NCBI GenBank assembly: GCA_019022495.1
Contig: JAFEKR010000037.1
Location: 124,001-188,000 of the forward strand
Source of the DNA: Epichloe hybrida
Taxonomy: Eukaryota > Ascomycota > Sordariomycetes > Hypocreales > Clavicipitaceae
Direction: 5' to 3'
DNA length: 64,000 nt
Shown piece after piece: positions 23,197-36,200 of the stretch (positions within the stretch are counted from its first letter, which is position 1; each line of letters starts with the position of its first letter). A program made the translations under genes and the position numbers. The notes under the pieces are model-generated. The model did no database searches and was not told where the DNA came from. It was given only the letters and a program-made list of their open reading frames with translations.

Positions 23197-26030
23197 CTTT
23201 ATGTATTAAATCGTAAGGGCCAAGTCTCCGTTGGATCTCGGCTTGCACTGGGATTTTCTGGGTACCTGGTCGGAACGGAAACCAGACCAGGTGGGAAACA
23301 GGGGGGTGGGGGAAGTGATGCGAGGGAAACCCGACTTTGAAAGCGTCGTATGTGCGTAGAGAAAAGGGCAGAGAAGGAAAGTGAAGCGTGTTGGAGAGTT
23401 TTGCAAATTGTAGTAGCAGAGGCCGTGGCGCTTTTTGCGTCTAAGGCTCGAGTGTGATTCGTCAAGACGCAGTTACACAAAGTGGAAAATCTAGGCCTAG
23501 GCCAGGTACGATGGGGTGAGCTCTTCTTGGCTGGGATCTTGGCAGAAGGGGGGTGCGGTTATGTATCTGCCACGAATGCTGGTCAGGTCCAACGATGACG
23601 AGAAAGGCGCCGTTGTGTGGAGCAACAAAAGGGGGGGGTTTCCTGAGGGGAGTTCCGAAGTCGAGCAGGTGATGCAAAATGGCTGCCCACGAATTTATAC
23701 CGGAAGCACTCTTCTCTAGGCTTTTAGGCTTTGGGCTTGGTTGGCGGGGGACGGGGGGTGGCGGCGGATTTCAATGTATTGCTTTCTGGGCGCGGGGCCT
23801 CAGGCTCTTCTCCAACTGTTGGGGAAGGAACAATCGTGATGCGAATTGCCAGTCACAAGTGACGAGAAATGCTCGGTGTGAGGCAGTCGAATCCCAAGGT
23901 ACGAACGTTCAAGTAGACGGAAGATGTGCCAAGGCTTCTTTAAGGGGAGCACCCATTCAAGTTCATCCGGATCTTGATCTTGACGACATGGTGGGCGGCT
24001 CCGGCAAGACGATCGGAATGGCGGGGGAAGAAGGGGTTCGTTCGCCTTTGCCCTCTCTGTTCGGCCAGCGGGCCGTGATGGCTTCACCTGCAGTTGACTT
24101 TGGGTCACCTTATTCTTCCTTTGCGTCCGTCTGGTGACGCTGGTCTGGAAATCGGGGCTTGAAGTGGCCAAGGCGGGGACAGGATCTGGAGGGGGCGGGG
24201 CCTTTCTGGTCTGGTGGACTCTGTTTCCATGTTGGGATCGAGATTACATGTACATGTAATGCGTCTGCCATCTATGTGCTCCGTATGCACAACAGTATTC
24301 CGTATGTCGTTTGATTTTCCCACTTTGCACTCCTAATTCCATTCCACTCCCGTCGATCATCATGGGAAAAATCTTGTTCCTTCCTTCTCTCCATCGCGCA
24401 TCGTCAGCCTGATGACATGGGACGAAGCTCAACCCGCGGGTGCCCCAATTCAAAGAGGAGCCCCAGCCTAGCCCAGCCTAGCTCCATTACATGTGTCTTT
24501 CATGACGGGGCCACATGATCTGCAGATATCTAATTCATGTCTTCTGAAAATCCCTCCTCAAAAAGTACATGTCTCGAATTGCTTCGTAAAGGCGCACGTG
24601 ATGCAGCTTTCCCCCTCTGATGCCACACCCCACTGTGCATGGTCCATTTGCAGCGCCTTCCGGTATTCTCCTCCCGCTGAGCCACCTTCCGCGCCCGGCG
24701 TTTCCCGCAGAGGCAGCCCGCCAGGTTTCCTCTTGCACGTACACGTACATACATGTTAACCCTGCCTGCATGTCGCATATCGCATATCGCATATCGCGCA
24801 TATCCGTCCCGCACCAGCCCGATCCCAGCCAATGCGGCACTGTCCCGCAGCCAACATCCATTGCAAGGCCTCTCATTGGCCGTCCACGCTTGGTGATTCC
24901 AATGCTAGCCCTAACGTTCCGATTTTGCCCGTGGTCAAGCGTTCGGGTCGTGACATTGATGAATTGAATGTACGTACGGAGTAGTTCGGCGAGATTCGAA
25001 GATGTTTCTTTGGTCGGGCGCCCCCTCGACACCGGATCCAGCAATCAAGAACATTGTGTGTCTATATTGTTCGCCCGTCACGGCCACCAAAGTTCCCTAC
25101 ATGTGTTGCGCCGTCCTGGGAATTTTTCTTTCCACGAATTCAACGTACCGAGTGGAAACCTCCTTCCCTATTGTCGTCCTTCTCGTTCCCCCGCCGCCCC
25201 GTCTCCCCACTCGGGCATCGAACACTAATCACCCCACTTCTTCGCCGTTCCGTCTCGGGCTCGGAGCAAGGGGTGTATTGTCCCATCTCTCCGATTCGTT
25301 TTCGTGCCCAGTGCCCTTGCTTCCCCCCTAAACGGGTTCACCTCCCCCGCCGGAAGGGACCTCTAACTGCGCATCCCCGGAAGTCATAAACGCACGTCAC
25401 GAAGCTGGGTTTGCGTGTCATTTGCACGTGTCCTGGCCGCCGTCTTTACCAAGTGCCGCAGTCCCGCATCCTCCCGGCTTGTCTTATCGCTGTGCCGTGA
25501 TCCGTAATTACATCTTCTTCCGCGTGCCATGGTGTCTGCTTGTTTCACATTGGCGCTCGGTATTTGTACTTTGATCGGCCATAGACTGCCTGTTCAATGC
25601 TTCGTATCTTGTTACGAATGGACTTTTTTCAGAAAAAAAAATATGTTCCAGGTTCCTATGCCCTTGATGTCATCATATGCCATCTACAAGATTGCAACTT
25701 CTCCGTTCGAATGCCCATGTGCAAGCCGATGCCGTGCCCGTCCCGTCTTTCTTGTGCTACATACGTTGCACCCTTTCGACCCGGCGTTCTTTCGTCAATA
25801 CGACAGCAGCTTCATTTGAATGACAGGGGGATGATACCACTGACACATCTATCTACGTGCATGCTTCCCGTTTCGGGGGCCCCTTGCCCAATCAAAGACT
25901 CATTTCCCCTGATTTTTCATCCTCGTCGACTTCAGATAGCGCACCTCCCAGGTATACGTCTTAGCTACATCATATGCAGAAAAGAATCCTGTGCGACTTC
26001 GTGACCAGCATCATCGTTGGCGCTTTTGAC
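23197..26030. other. PEPCK upstream region and spacer to eRF3
   Basis: About 2.8 kb between the PEPCK start and the 3' end of SUP35. The proximal 1 kb is G-rich and should hold the PEPCK promoter. A perfect 7-bp inverted repeat CCTGGTC / GACCAGG with a 13-bp spacer lies at 23,265-23,291. Around 24,775-24,800 there are four copies of a CGCATAT-type word. From about 25,050 to 25,990 there are frames without family features. I find no gene here. Confidence 0.5.
23744..24200. promoter_or_regulatory. Cluster of GCGGGG words, possible CreA carbon-repression sites
   Basis: Five copies of GCGGGG, all in the same orientation on the + strand, at 23,744, 23,792, 24,021, 24,173 and 24,195, about 550-1,000 bp upstream of the PEPCK ATG. 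GCGGGG fits the CreA consensus SYGGRG, and PEPCK genes are glucose-repressed in fungi. The region is G-rich overall, so some matches are expected by chance. Confidence 0.35.
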
Positions 26031-28376
26031 TTAATCATCATGAGTGATGAGCTTGGTGATTTTACCAATCGCAATAGTTTGACCCTGTCAAGAAGTCAGT
26101 CACATTAATTTCAAATTAACCCCTCGACTGATGAAATGATTCCGGGATCTCTCTTCTGAGTGATTGAGTGATACGTACCTGATCACGGAGAGTGAAACGA
26201 CCCATTTGGGGATAATCCTCGAATCTTTCCACACACACTGAGCCAGCTCCGCCAATCACCTGCATTCGTGCAATGATACTGTCTCCTTTTTTGGCGTGTG
26301 TCGGTGGCGCCTTGCTCTTTCTGTTGGTGCCCTTCTGCAACTTGTGCAGAAGAGCAGCAAAAGTGACTTCTTCAATGGCGGAATGGACGTGAAGAACACA
26401 GTTGAAGCCAGACGTCAAAATGTTCTTCAGATCCAGGATACGAATCTGTGCCTCAAACTCGGCCACACAGTGCACCAATCTCTTGGGCGAGCACAGCACG
26501 AATCCTGGCAGGATATCCTCTTCTTCCACTCCTTTGAGACGCATTCGCACTTGGTCACCGCATTGCAGAATAGGGACTTCTTCTTCCTGTTCTCCATAGA
26601 GTGCTGATACCTCAACGTTCTGCTTGCGAGGCATCAGGACAAGAGACATGCCCTTCTTGACAACACCAGCTTCGATTTTGCCGTCACACATGGTACCCAT
26701 GTCTCGATACTTGGCATTCACGGGCATCATGAATGGCGCATTGAGCTTGCGCTCCAGAGCGCTCATGCCGTCCAAGTATTCCAACAAAGACGGTCCTTCC
26801 CACCATGGTGCAAGGCCCTCGGGTAGTCGGTCCTTGATATTCAAGGAGGATTGAGCAGCAACAGGCATGAAAAAGACATCCGTCTTGAGGTTGTAACCGG
26901 TGCCCTTCAAGAACTGGGACAGCTTGGTTGTACATTCGTTGTAACGCTCCTGAGACCATTCCACCGTACTGTCGTCCATCTTGTTGATGACGACGATCAA
27001 CTTGTTGACACCCTGGGTCTTGGCCAGCATAGCGTGCTCACGCGTCTGACCTCCACGTTCAAACCCGGTCTCGTATTCTCCCTTGCGAGCTGAGATAACC
27101 AAGATACCGACATCGGCCTGAGAAGCACCACCAATCATGTTTGGCACATATGTCTTATGGCCAGGAGCATCCAGGATACTGTACCTGCGCTTTTCTGTTT
27201 CGAAGAATCCACGACCAACTTCGACGGTCTTGCCCTTGGTGCGTTCTTCCTTGGTCAAATCCATAACCCATGAGAGATACCACGACTCTCTGCCAAGATC
27301 CTTGGCCTCTCTCTTGTATTTGTCCATGGTTCGTTCGTCCACCATACCAGTAGTCCAGAGGATAGAACCTCCCAGGGTAGATTTGCCAGCATCGACGTGG
27401 CCAATGAAGATAATATTGACATGTTCTTTTCCGTAGACTTCCTTGAGGGTTTCGTCATCAACGTCGGCCGTCTGTTCTTTGGCAACAGCGTCGATCTCAC
27501 GCTGAGTCTTCTTTTCGCCAGGTCCGGAGGGGCTTGATCGTCCTGAGGATGGCGTGGGCGAGGTTCGGCCTGAAGACTTGCCTGAGGCAGCAGCAGCAGC
27601 CTTGCCAGCTTTCTCGCCAGTCTTCTCGATAGCCTTGGCGGCGGTAGCCTTCTGGCCAGCCTCGGGCGTGCTCGATGGTTCAGGCTTAGCATCAGACTTC
27701 GCCTCCTCTTTGGCTGGCGCTGGGCTTCCGATCGACAGGACTTTAGCCTTGGGCTTGGGGGCAGAAGCGTCGTCCCCGATGCTGAGAACCTTTGGACCAC
27801 CTTCCTTGGTCAGGACCTTGGGGGTAACTGGGGCCGCCGCGGGAGGCTTTCCGTCAGCTGGCTGCGGGGCGGCGTCGGAGGGGGCAGAGGGAGCAGCAGA
27901 TTGGGCAGTCGTCGGCTGCTGCTGCTGAACATAGTGAGAATAACCTCCACCTACGGCATGCAATGATTAGTTGATCTTTGTGTGTATATTCCAGAGAATA
28001 CAGAGGAGCAATAACTCGTACCATAGCCCTGCTGGTTGTTGTAGCCTTGGCTGAATCCGCCACCGTATCCTTGGTTGTATTGATTGAATCCCTGTTGCTG
28101 GCCACCGCCATACTGAGGGTAATAGCCCTGTTGATAGTATTGCTGCTGTTGCTGCTGTTGCTGTTGCTGTTGTTGCTGGTATTGGGTCGGAAACCCGCCG
28201 CCAAATCCTTGACTGGGTTGAAAAGTTCGAGCATTCGGCTGGAAGGACGCGACGTTGGGTCGGAAACCTCCTTGGGCCTGCTGACCGGGGTTCACATCGA
28301 GCTGTTGCTGAGCTCTCCGCGACAGATTCTCATCCTGGGCGGAAGGATCGTCTTCCCAAGAGTTGAGGTTCGACAT
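26031..28376 (-). CDS. SUP35: Eukaryotic release factor 3 (eRF3/Sup35) with Q/N/Y/G-rich prion-like N-domain
   Basis: GTPase that works with eRF1 to end translation at stop codons in the cytosol. Exons 28376-28022, 27950-26179 and 26084-26031 give 726 residues. The N-domain (1 to about 135) is rich in Q, N, Y and G, with 13 glutamines in a row at 67-79 followed by QGYYPQYGGGQQQGFNQYNQGYGGG-like repeats, as in the yeast prion domain. A charged middle domain (about 160-285) contains two copies of a KVLSIG word. The GTPase core has GHVDAGKST (about 302-310), DAPGH (379-383) and NKMD (441-444), then the two beta-barrel domains ending FTLRDQ-GQTIAIGKITKLITHDD. The last 17 residues are on a separate exon; without splicing a stray tail would be read. 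Introns are 71 and 94 bp. Confidence 0.96.
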
Positions 28377-28750
28377 TTTGAGGGATGGGCGAGAAATTTT
28401 TGTGGTATAATGCGAGTGTCGACTAGTTGCGGTGGAAGAGGAAGATGGCGCAAAGATGTCTCAATGTTGCCCCTCGTTCGTCCTGAGGGGGGGGGGAGGG
28501 GGGGCTAGCTGCCTAGTGTGCTCCCAGGGAATGTGCTTGAACTTTCGATGCGAGTCTGGCGATGATGAATGAGCTTCGCCTCTTTGAGATTGTTGGCTCA
28601 GGGCGGCGAAACGATGTTTCGAGACAGCCAAGTTACGTTTCCGCCTGAATGCTTTTGGTGAAGATTGAGAAAATTCATGCCCCACCAATATGACGCGGGA
28701 AGAGGCTGGTGTGTTGGGTGGACCGTGGAGGGGTGAAGCAGTACCAAAAA
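28377..28750. promoter_or_regulatory. SUP35 upstream region ending at transposon junction
   Basis: About 375 bp between the SUP35 ATG and the first base of the transposon nest. A G-run (28,487-28,504) interrupted by one A lies about 110 bp upstream of the ATG. Base composition is normal up to about 28,745 and changes abruptly after it. Confidence 0.5.
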
Positions 28751-28926
28751 TGATGGGGATAATGTAGGTTATATTGTTTAGTTATCTAGCTACTATGTTC
28801 CCCATAATAATACTACCAATGATTACCTTAGCTATTCTCTACCTTAACAGGCTAGCAGGGTCTAAGATAGTGTTAACCATAACACCACAAGCTAGTAATT
28901 ATTCTTACTAATCTTTTAAGTTATTC
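28751..28926 (-). mobile_element. Ty3/gypsy element G, left piece (probable 3' LTR)
   Basis: AT-rich sequence starting TGATGGGG directly after the genic flank and ending at the insertion point of element A (TATTC). After removing A, the sequence continues into TATTCCCTCCCC at 44,704, which on the minus strand is a polypurine tract, as expected just upstream of a 3' LTR. I infer this piece is the 3' LTR of G (about 174 bp). The other LTR would lie beyond the window, so the LTR call rests on context. Confidence 0.5.
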
Positions 28927-29223
28927 TGTTAGTATCTACAGGATACCATTAACCTACGCGTAGGGTTTTTTAGGGTGGACTAAAGTGCATGTAATTATTA
29001 TATATTCTAGTTTACTAAAGTAAGCAAAAGAGGGATTAAATAGAAGCAAAGAGGGTGCGCTATTTATTATAGGAAAAGAGGCCTTAATTAGGGTTATTAG
29101 CAAAGAGGTCACATATGCTAACCCTGATTGCGGCGCGGTTAGGCCAGATATATAGGTCCGCGATATAACGCGCTTACCTAATTAAAGGCGCGTACCCTTA
29201 TTAATATTATACTTATTCTAACA
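28927..29223 (-). repeat. LTR of element A (3' LTR, left)
   Basis: 297 bp, TGTTAG...CTAACA; pairs with 44,407-44,703. It is the more strongly AT-shifted of the two. Confidence 0.9.
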
Positions 29224-29479
29224 CTAGAAACTCTCTCTCTTTTAATATAATTATTAATATATAATATTAACAAGAGAAGTAAACAGGAATTAAGGAATAA
29301 ATAATATTAAATAATTATGAATAATATTAGAAGAAAAGGGCAAGGGGAAGGGGTATAATAAACAATAAAATCTAATCTATAAGCCTATATAAGGATAAGT
29401 AAGCCTAATTCTTAATACCTTTAATCTTATTAGATTAACACAAATGTTATAATCATGTAACCTACCCTTCTATCCTAAT

Positions 29480-29760
29480 AGTCACCTTATTGCTCGTAAT
29501 AAACCTCTTAAATACCTTATTTAGTAATGCCTTTGTAAATATATTAGCAAGGTTATTATTCCTATTAATCTTTCTAATCTTGTAAATCTCTTGTTACTTA
29601 TATAATTAATAAAGGGCTATAATATTAATTATAAGACGCTTCTCCTTTATAGTACTAAGCTTAATAAGGTATTTATATAAAGAGTATAAATTAGTATAGA
29701 TAATAATAGGAATTATAAGGAGGTTTAATTAATAGGTAATTAACCTAAGTATTATTAAGA
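29480..29760 (-). pseudogene. Copia RNase H / C-terminal pol remnant of element A
   Basis: Minus-strand translation contains YSLYKYLIKL, then TTKEKRLIINIIALYQLYK, then a NNNLANIFTKALLNK-like end, which is the C-terminal part of Ty1/copia RNase H in decayed form. Several stops interrupt it. Confidence 0.65.
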
Positions 29761-32700
29761 CCACATAAGCTATATTAGCACTAGTAACCATACTATAGAT
29801 CTTAGAGGTAAGCACACTTCTTATGACTCTCTTACTCTTAGTAAAGCTATAGTATATAATATTACCTTAGATTATAAAGGTGCTTTCCTCTTAGACTTTA
29901 CTAGCTAGGATAAGTATATAGCCTAGCTAGGAAGTAAGGTCCTAGTTATTAGTAAATAATCTATCTATAAATATAAAAAGCTTTACTTTCTTAAGATTAA
30001 ATAGTACAAACCTTAATCCTTAGCTTAGATTATTAATTTACTATTAAATCTATTAGTTTAGGCTCTTTATATCTTAAGGTAATAGCTCTTAGTGTTATGT
30101 AGTAATAGAGAGGTTAAAGCAGGCTTTAGGTTAGTAAATTAAGGTAATATACACGCCTTAAGCTTATTATTTTATGTATACCTATTTTAAATTAGTTAGC
30201 GGGATTAACTAAAGCTTTTTACTCTAGCCCTTTTACCTTAGTGTAATTATATTATTTTTAAGAGTAATAATACTACTATTAAAGGTTAGTAGGTTCCCTG
30301 TAGAAAGGATTTTCTTTAGTTTAGTAGTAAAAGAAGTGGCTTTTAATTAATCTTCCTCTTATTAAGAGAACTTATAGTTAGATAGTCTAATTATATTATC
30401 GGTCTGTATCCTTATACACATAAAGGTTAGGTTCTCCTTTATTATTATAAGCAGGCATAGGTTAAACATAGAGGTTATTATCTAGAGCATTTCTCTATAG
30501 TAATGATAATATATTACCTACTAGTGGGTGCTAGCTTCTATAATACTATATAGAGGCTTAATTACTTATATTATCATGCCTATAAGGTATAGGTAATGGA
30601 TTTAGATAGGGATTTAGGCTAGGATTATATAACTAAGAAGCGTTTATGCTTACACATAGGCCTATATAATGTTACGAAGCTAGAGGATAAGGCCTAGTAA
30701 TAATAACACAAGTGCTATCGCAAGGATTAATTGCTAGCTAGCTTGCTAGATTATTAGGGCCTATGTAAGGATCGCTAGCTTCTCCTTATCGCCGTAACCT
30801 TGGATTACAAGCCTTAACTTCTTGTATAGATCTATTATCTTACCCTTTACCTTGTTAATAATATAGGAATTAAAAATTCAAACTCTACTATGCTCTCTTT
30901 TATTATACTTAATAAATTCAAACACACCTTATTTAATTAAAGAATTAATCTTAGCTTTAGTAAATAGCTTAAAGGGTTTACTAGGGGTCTTAATAATTCC
31001 TTCCTCACGTAATTAGATTATAAGCTTAAGGTTAGAGCTTTCCTTAGCTAATAGAAAGATATTAGTCTTATCTTTTATTTAATTTACATAATTAATATTA
31101 GATATAATAATAGGGGGGTTTTTCTAAGGTCTTCTAGGTCCTTGCCTTAGGGGATTAGTAGGAGAGGTGGCTATAGGCTGTGGGGAGGTGTCTTAGTTAT
31201 CTATGCCCTTAGGAGGTCTCTCTTTATTAGGATCTTTATAAAAAGGCCTAATAGATGTTAATCTAAAGGCCTTAGGGCCTTAAGGGAGCTTAAGAGTATA
31301 GGTCTTGCTCTCTATAGCTAATAGCTTATAGGGGCCTGCCTATCCTTTACTTTTATGCTATACACGTATAAGTAATCCTAGCGGGAGGTTAATAGTTATA
31401 GAGGTATTAGGACTATTCCTTACAGCAAGGGTATTACTAACCTTCTACTAGGTATAAATACGCTTAACTTCCTTTATCGCTAGTTAGATCACAAGGGCTT
31501 GCTACGTAATATCTGGTAATAGAGGCAATTCCTTAACTATGCAAGGATACGCGCTAAAAATAAGGACTATTAGCATAAGACTATTTAATCCTATAGTGTT
31601 ATTTATAGCTTTAACTACTATTTACAATGCCACGGGCTCCGGTGTTATCAGGCATTCCCGTTAGATAATATTATAGGCTTTTTAGAGCAGCCTATAATAT
31701 TACTTAACCTTACTAATGCTATAGTAAGCCTTAATAGGGATGTCTTTGATTTTAATTACTATTAATAACATAAGCTGCTTAAATTCCTTACCTCTAAAGG
31801 TTATTCTAGCATCTATAATAATTAAATCCAGGGGGCCTAGATAGATGTTAATCTAGTAAAGACAGAGTGCTTCCTACGTAGTCTTTATAGAGATATCTTT
31901 AACGAATCTAGCTATATTAAAGAATATAGCTATATTAATAACTTATAGAATAGGGCAATTACTATTGAGATACATAATATTTATAATAATTTCGTAATTA
32001 TAGGTACATTTATCCTAAAGAGTGAATTTAAACCAATATAGGCTATCCGCGTGTAATTAGCACTGCTAGCAAACCTTAGTTAGTTTCTTAATAGCTTTAA
32101 ACTTAACCTTATGCCCTAATTTACGTAGTAAATTATAAAGACGTTAAACTAAAGGGTATCTAAAGCATTAATATAACTAGCAGAGCTTAATCTCTATAAG
32201 ATAACTCTAAGTAATACTTTCTTCTTTGTTAAGAAGCATTTACACGTGCCCCTATTTATATATAATAGGAACCTTAATATTCCCTTACTATAGAATATTC
32301 TCTAATATGTGGAAATTGATCTTTAGGCGGGTTATATTATTAAGGTATAAGAGAAAGGGAGTGTTTATAGGGATTACCTAAAAGAGAATAATTCCAAATA
32401 GAGTTAGCACTTTAATTAATCTAAGTGCCTTAATTAGCTCTCTAGGGCTAAATTTAATCTTTATCTTCCTAGCATCTAACTTATTAAGCGTGATAGTTAG
32501 TATTATACTTTATAAAGCTAAGAATTAAGGGTGGCCTGCTAATAAACATCCCGTAGCACCTATGTTAGCTATAATGCCTTTAAAGGTTCCAGATAAATAT
32601 TATCCTTTAAGTATAAATATGCTTAGTGCCTTATCTAGTTCCTAAAGATTAAATAAATCCTTCTTAACTAGAGTATAAGTTATTGCTTTACTAGTAAGAA

Positions 32701-33012
32701 TCTCGGTGGTTATATAGCTATTATAGGTGGTCCTATGTATAAAGAAGCTTATAGGCACTTAGCTATTACTATCTTCTTTACTAAAACTAAGTTCTATTAG
32801 GTATTGGTTAATATTATTATCCTTAGCTAATTTAGGATTATCATTACCTTTATACTATATTAGGAACGCATTATATAAAGAAGCTATTAAGTCCGTGCGA
32901 GAGTAATTCTTAAATTATTAGAATACCTTCTTCTAGTCCTTATCTAAGTGTTTAGTTAACTAATAACCTTCTTTACTATATATATAACACTTTTTTAAGC
33001 GTTAAGGCTTAC

Positions 33013-33275
33013 TGTTGGATGCACCAAGGTCCTGCGCAGGTAATAAATCCCGTATAAATTCGAAGTCAATGATAGATAGTTAGCTAGCTAGCTAGGAAAG
33101 AGGGAAAAGAGAGGGAAAGTCTAGATGCTAGAAAAGTGAGCGAAATCCGTATGTGAGGCACAAAAAGGGGGTGGCAAATTAATGCAGCCAATCATATCGT
33201 GTGCATCGCGCCGGACCCATAATTAGTCTGGTCTTTGGCCACAATTGAACCAATGAAAATCCGAAGGAATTAACA
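33013..33275 (-). repeat. LTR of B1 (3' LTR, left)
   Basis: 263 bp, TGTTGG...TTAACA. It contains three tandem TAGC words (around 33,080). Confidence 0.9.
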
Positions 33276-36200
33276 CTAGCAATCTCTCTTTTTCCTTTGT
33301 AGCCAAAGAGCTTAAAAACGTAATAAAAATCAGATTAAAGGAAAGTGTACATAAGTGGATCCCTTAATAGGAATCCGCTGCTCTGATTAGCTATTGCAGC
33401 ATTAGTTAATTAAATTAATTCATCATTCCTTACCTAAGCTCCTGTTTCCTAATATTATAGGTCTCTTTACCTATCCTTTAACACGAATTGTTAATTCGTT
33501 CGAATTAATCAAAGAGGAAAGTGATGAATTTAGCGATGCTTTTATTATTGTATCTGCCGGATTATTATTGCCGTTAATCCACCTGACTTCGTAGATCTTA
33601 TGCCTTTCGTATAATTAATAAAGAGCTATAATATTAATTATTAGTCTCTTCTCCTTTGTAGTTCCTAGCTTCACAAGACATTCATATAATAAAAAAGAAT
33701 TAGTATAGAGAATTGTAGGAATTCAAGGCATTTTTAATTAATCCGTGATCTAATATAGAGTCATGGAAATTACATAGGTAATATCTGCGCCTTAAACCAT
33801 GCTGTATAACTTAGAAGTAAGCGCGCTATAAGTAACTCTCTTACTCTTTGTTAAGCTATATATAATAATATTACCTTTCATAATGAAGGTATTATTGTCT
33901 TGCATTATCTCGTTGCCAATTACAATCACGTATCTAATCTATAAGCTCAAATCCTTGTTATTAGCAAGCGATTTATTTACGAATACAAAGAGCTTTACCT
34001 CTTTAAGAACCAAAGGAATATATCATAGTCTGCGTTATTAATTCTTAATCTACTATTTAAGGCGTTTATTAAGGCATGTAATATCTTTCCTAGAGGGTTC
34101 TTAGTGTTAAGCTATAATTAAAAGGTCGTACAAAGCCTCTAGTTAACATATAGTTATGATGTAGCTTCCTCGCGCTTATTACTCTATATAATCTTACTTT
34201 ACTATTAAGGATTAAGGATTAACTTCCTTAATTTTCTAACTCTAACCTTTCTAGGTTAAGATTAGCAAATTATTAGTATTCTAGGTTAAGATATAGCCGT
34301 TAAAGATAAGGGGGTTCTTAGCGGTTAATTATTACTTTTCTTTAGCTATGAAATTAGCCTTCTAGAGCTCTTTCTCTTCTTTTTAGAAGAAGTTATTATT
34401 GCTTAGGCCTAATGTATTGTTGGTTTATATTCTAATAATACTAAAGAGATTCTTATTATTTAGGGCTATGATTAATAAGCAGGGATTATAGGTTAAAGTT
34501 ATTATATTGAGGTTATCCCTGTGGTAACGGAAGTACATTGCCTACTAGTGGGTTCCGGCCTCTACAATCCCGTAAAGAGGTCTAATCAATTTAATTACAG
34601 TCCCTTCTAGAAAGAGATGTGTAATTTGCTTTAGTAGTCTCATGATAATTAGCCTTGTTAGTATTATGTGCGATTGAGTGTAGGCTTGCGTGATATCGCG
34701 AATCTAAAGGTAAATGCCTCTTTTTCTTAATAATAGAGCAATAGCTACGATAAGTCGTTAGCTTGCTTGTTATATTGTTAGCGATTGCGTTAGGATAAAT
34801 TCCTTTCCTTTGTTATTATAGCCTTATACAATGAGACGAGATTTCTTATATGGCAAGTCCGTTCCTTTACCTTTAATCTCTCTAACTATACGAGAATCGA
34901 AGATTCTATGACCTCCGTGCTTCGCTAGGCTAAACTTAACGAATTTAAACACATTATAAGCTTGTAGAGCGTTAATCTTAGCTTAATTAGACTACTTGAA
35001 GGGTTTTCCTAGGGTTGTAATCCTTCCTTCTTAGTGGAGCTAAAGGGCAAGGTTCTAATCAGCCTCTTCCTTTACTATAAGGAATGCTATGCTTAGTATC
35101 CCTCTAGTTATAATCTCTTAAATAAAGGCCTCCTCTTAATCTTCGTTTACAAGTACATAGAGCTAAACTAGGCTAACGTCTTTCTTAGGGCTATAAGGTC
35201 TTCTTTTCCTTACTTTTATTCCTTTAGGGCATAGCAATAAGTCTTTAACTTAATAGCTTCCCCTCGGGGCCTTTTAGGCTTTATAAGCCTCTTTATTAGA
35301 CTCTCCCGCACTTATAAATTACACTATAAGGGCCTTTCTTAGTCTCCCTTACTTTCTCTTAGCTAGTATTTACTACTCTTCGCTATCTTCTATTAGAGGA
35401 TCTCTTTTATTAGTAGTAGTTAGTTATATAGTTGCTTCTTCCTCTGTGTTACTAGGCTTTATCTCTTGCTACTCTAGTCCCTCTATAATACATAGGTCTT
35501 TATAATAGGGCTTTACTACTATAGAGCGAAACTTTACTAGGCCACAGGGCATGTTAATAGTATAGGTCTCTCTATTAGTAGCAAGTAGCTTATATAGGCT
35601 ATGCTAGCTACCTTTCTCTCTCTACATACGTACATTAGCCTATAGGGGTAGCTAATATATAGGCGCTATATTAGGGCTATTCTAGGCTCTAAGGGCATTG
35701 TAGACCTGCCATAAAGCTAGAAGACATTAGACTTTATCCGTTGCCTTATGAATTACCTTAGCATATTAAATAACAAAGACGCTTGGTGGCAACTTGTCTA
35801 TTATCCGTAGGTAGCCTCTAAAGACTAGCATAGTTAGGATAATACTATTTAGGCTTACAGAGTTGTTAATAGCCTTAATAGCTATTTAGAGGCATTACTC
35901 TAGCGCGAGATCCGTTCTAATTAAGTCTATGATAATATTATAGGCTTAGCGTAAAGGTCTGTGGTATCTCTTAACCTTTCTAATGCTATTGTAGGCTTCG
36001 ATCAGTATCTCACTGGTTTTAATTAATATTAATTAAGCATAATATCTGAACTTAGCGGAAGCGAAGTTATTACTAGCATCGTGGATAATCTAATCTGGAG
36101 GTCTGAGATACGTATCAATCTAACATTCACGGATTATATCCTAGATATCTTAAGCCTTCTGCTTCTTTAGATTAAGGAATTAGGCTACCTAGAATAATAT

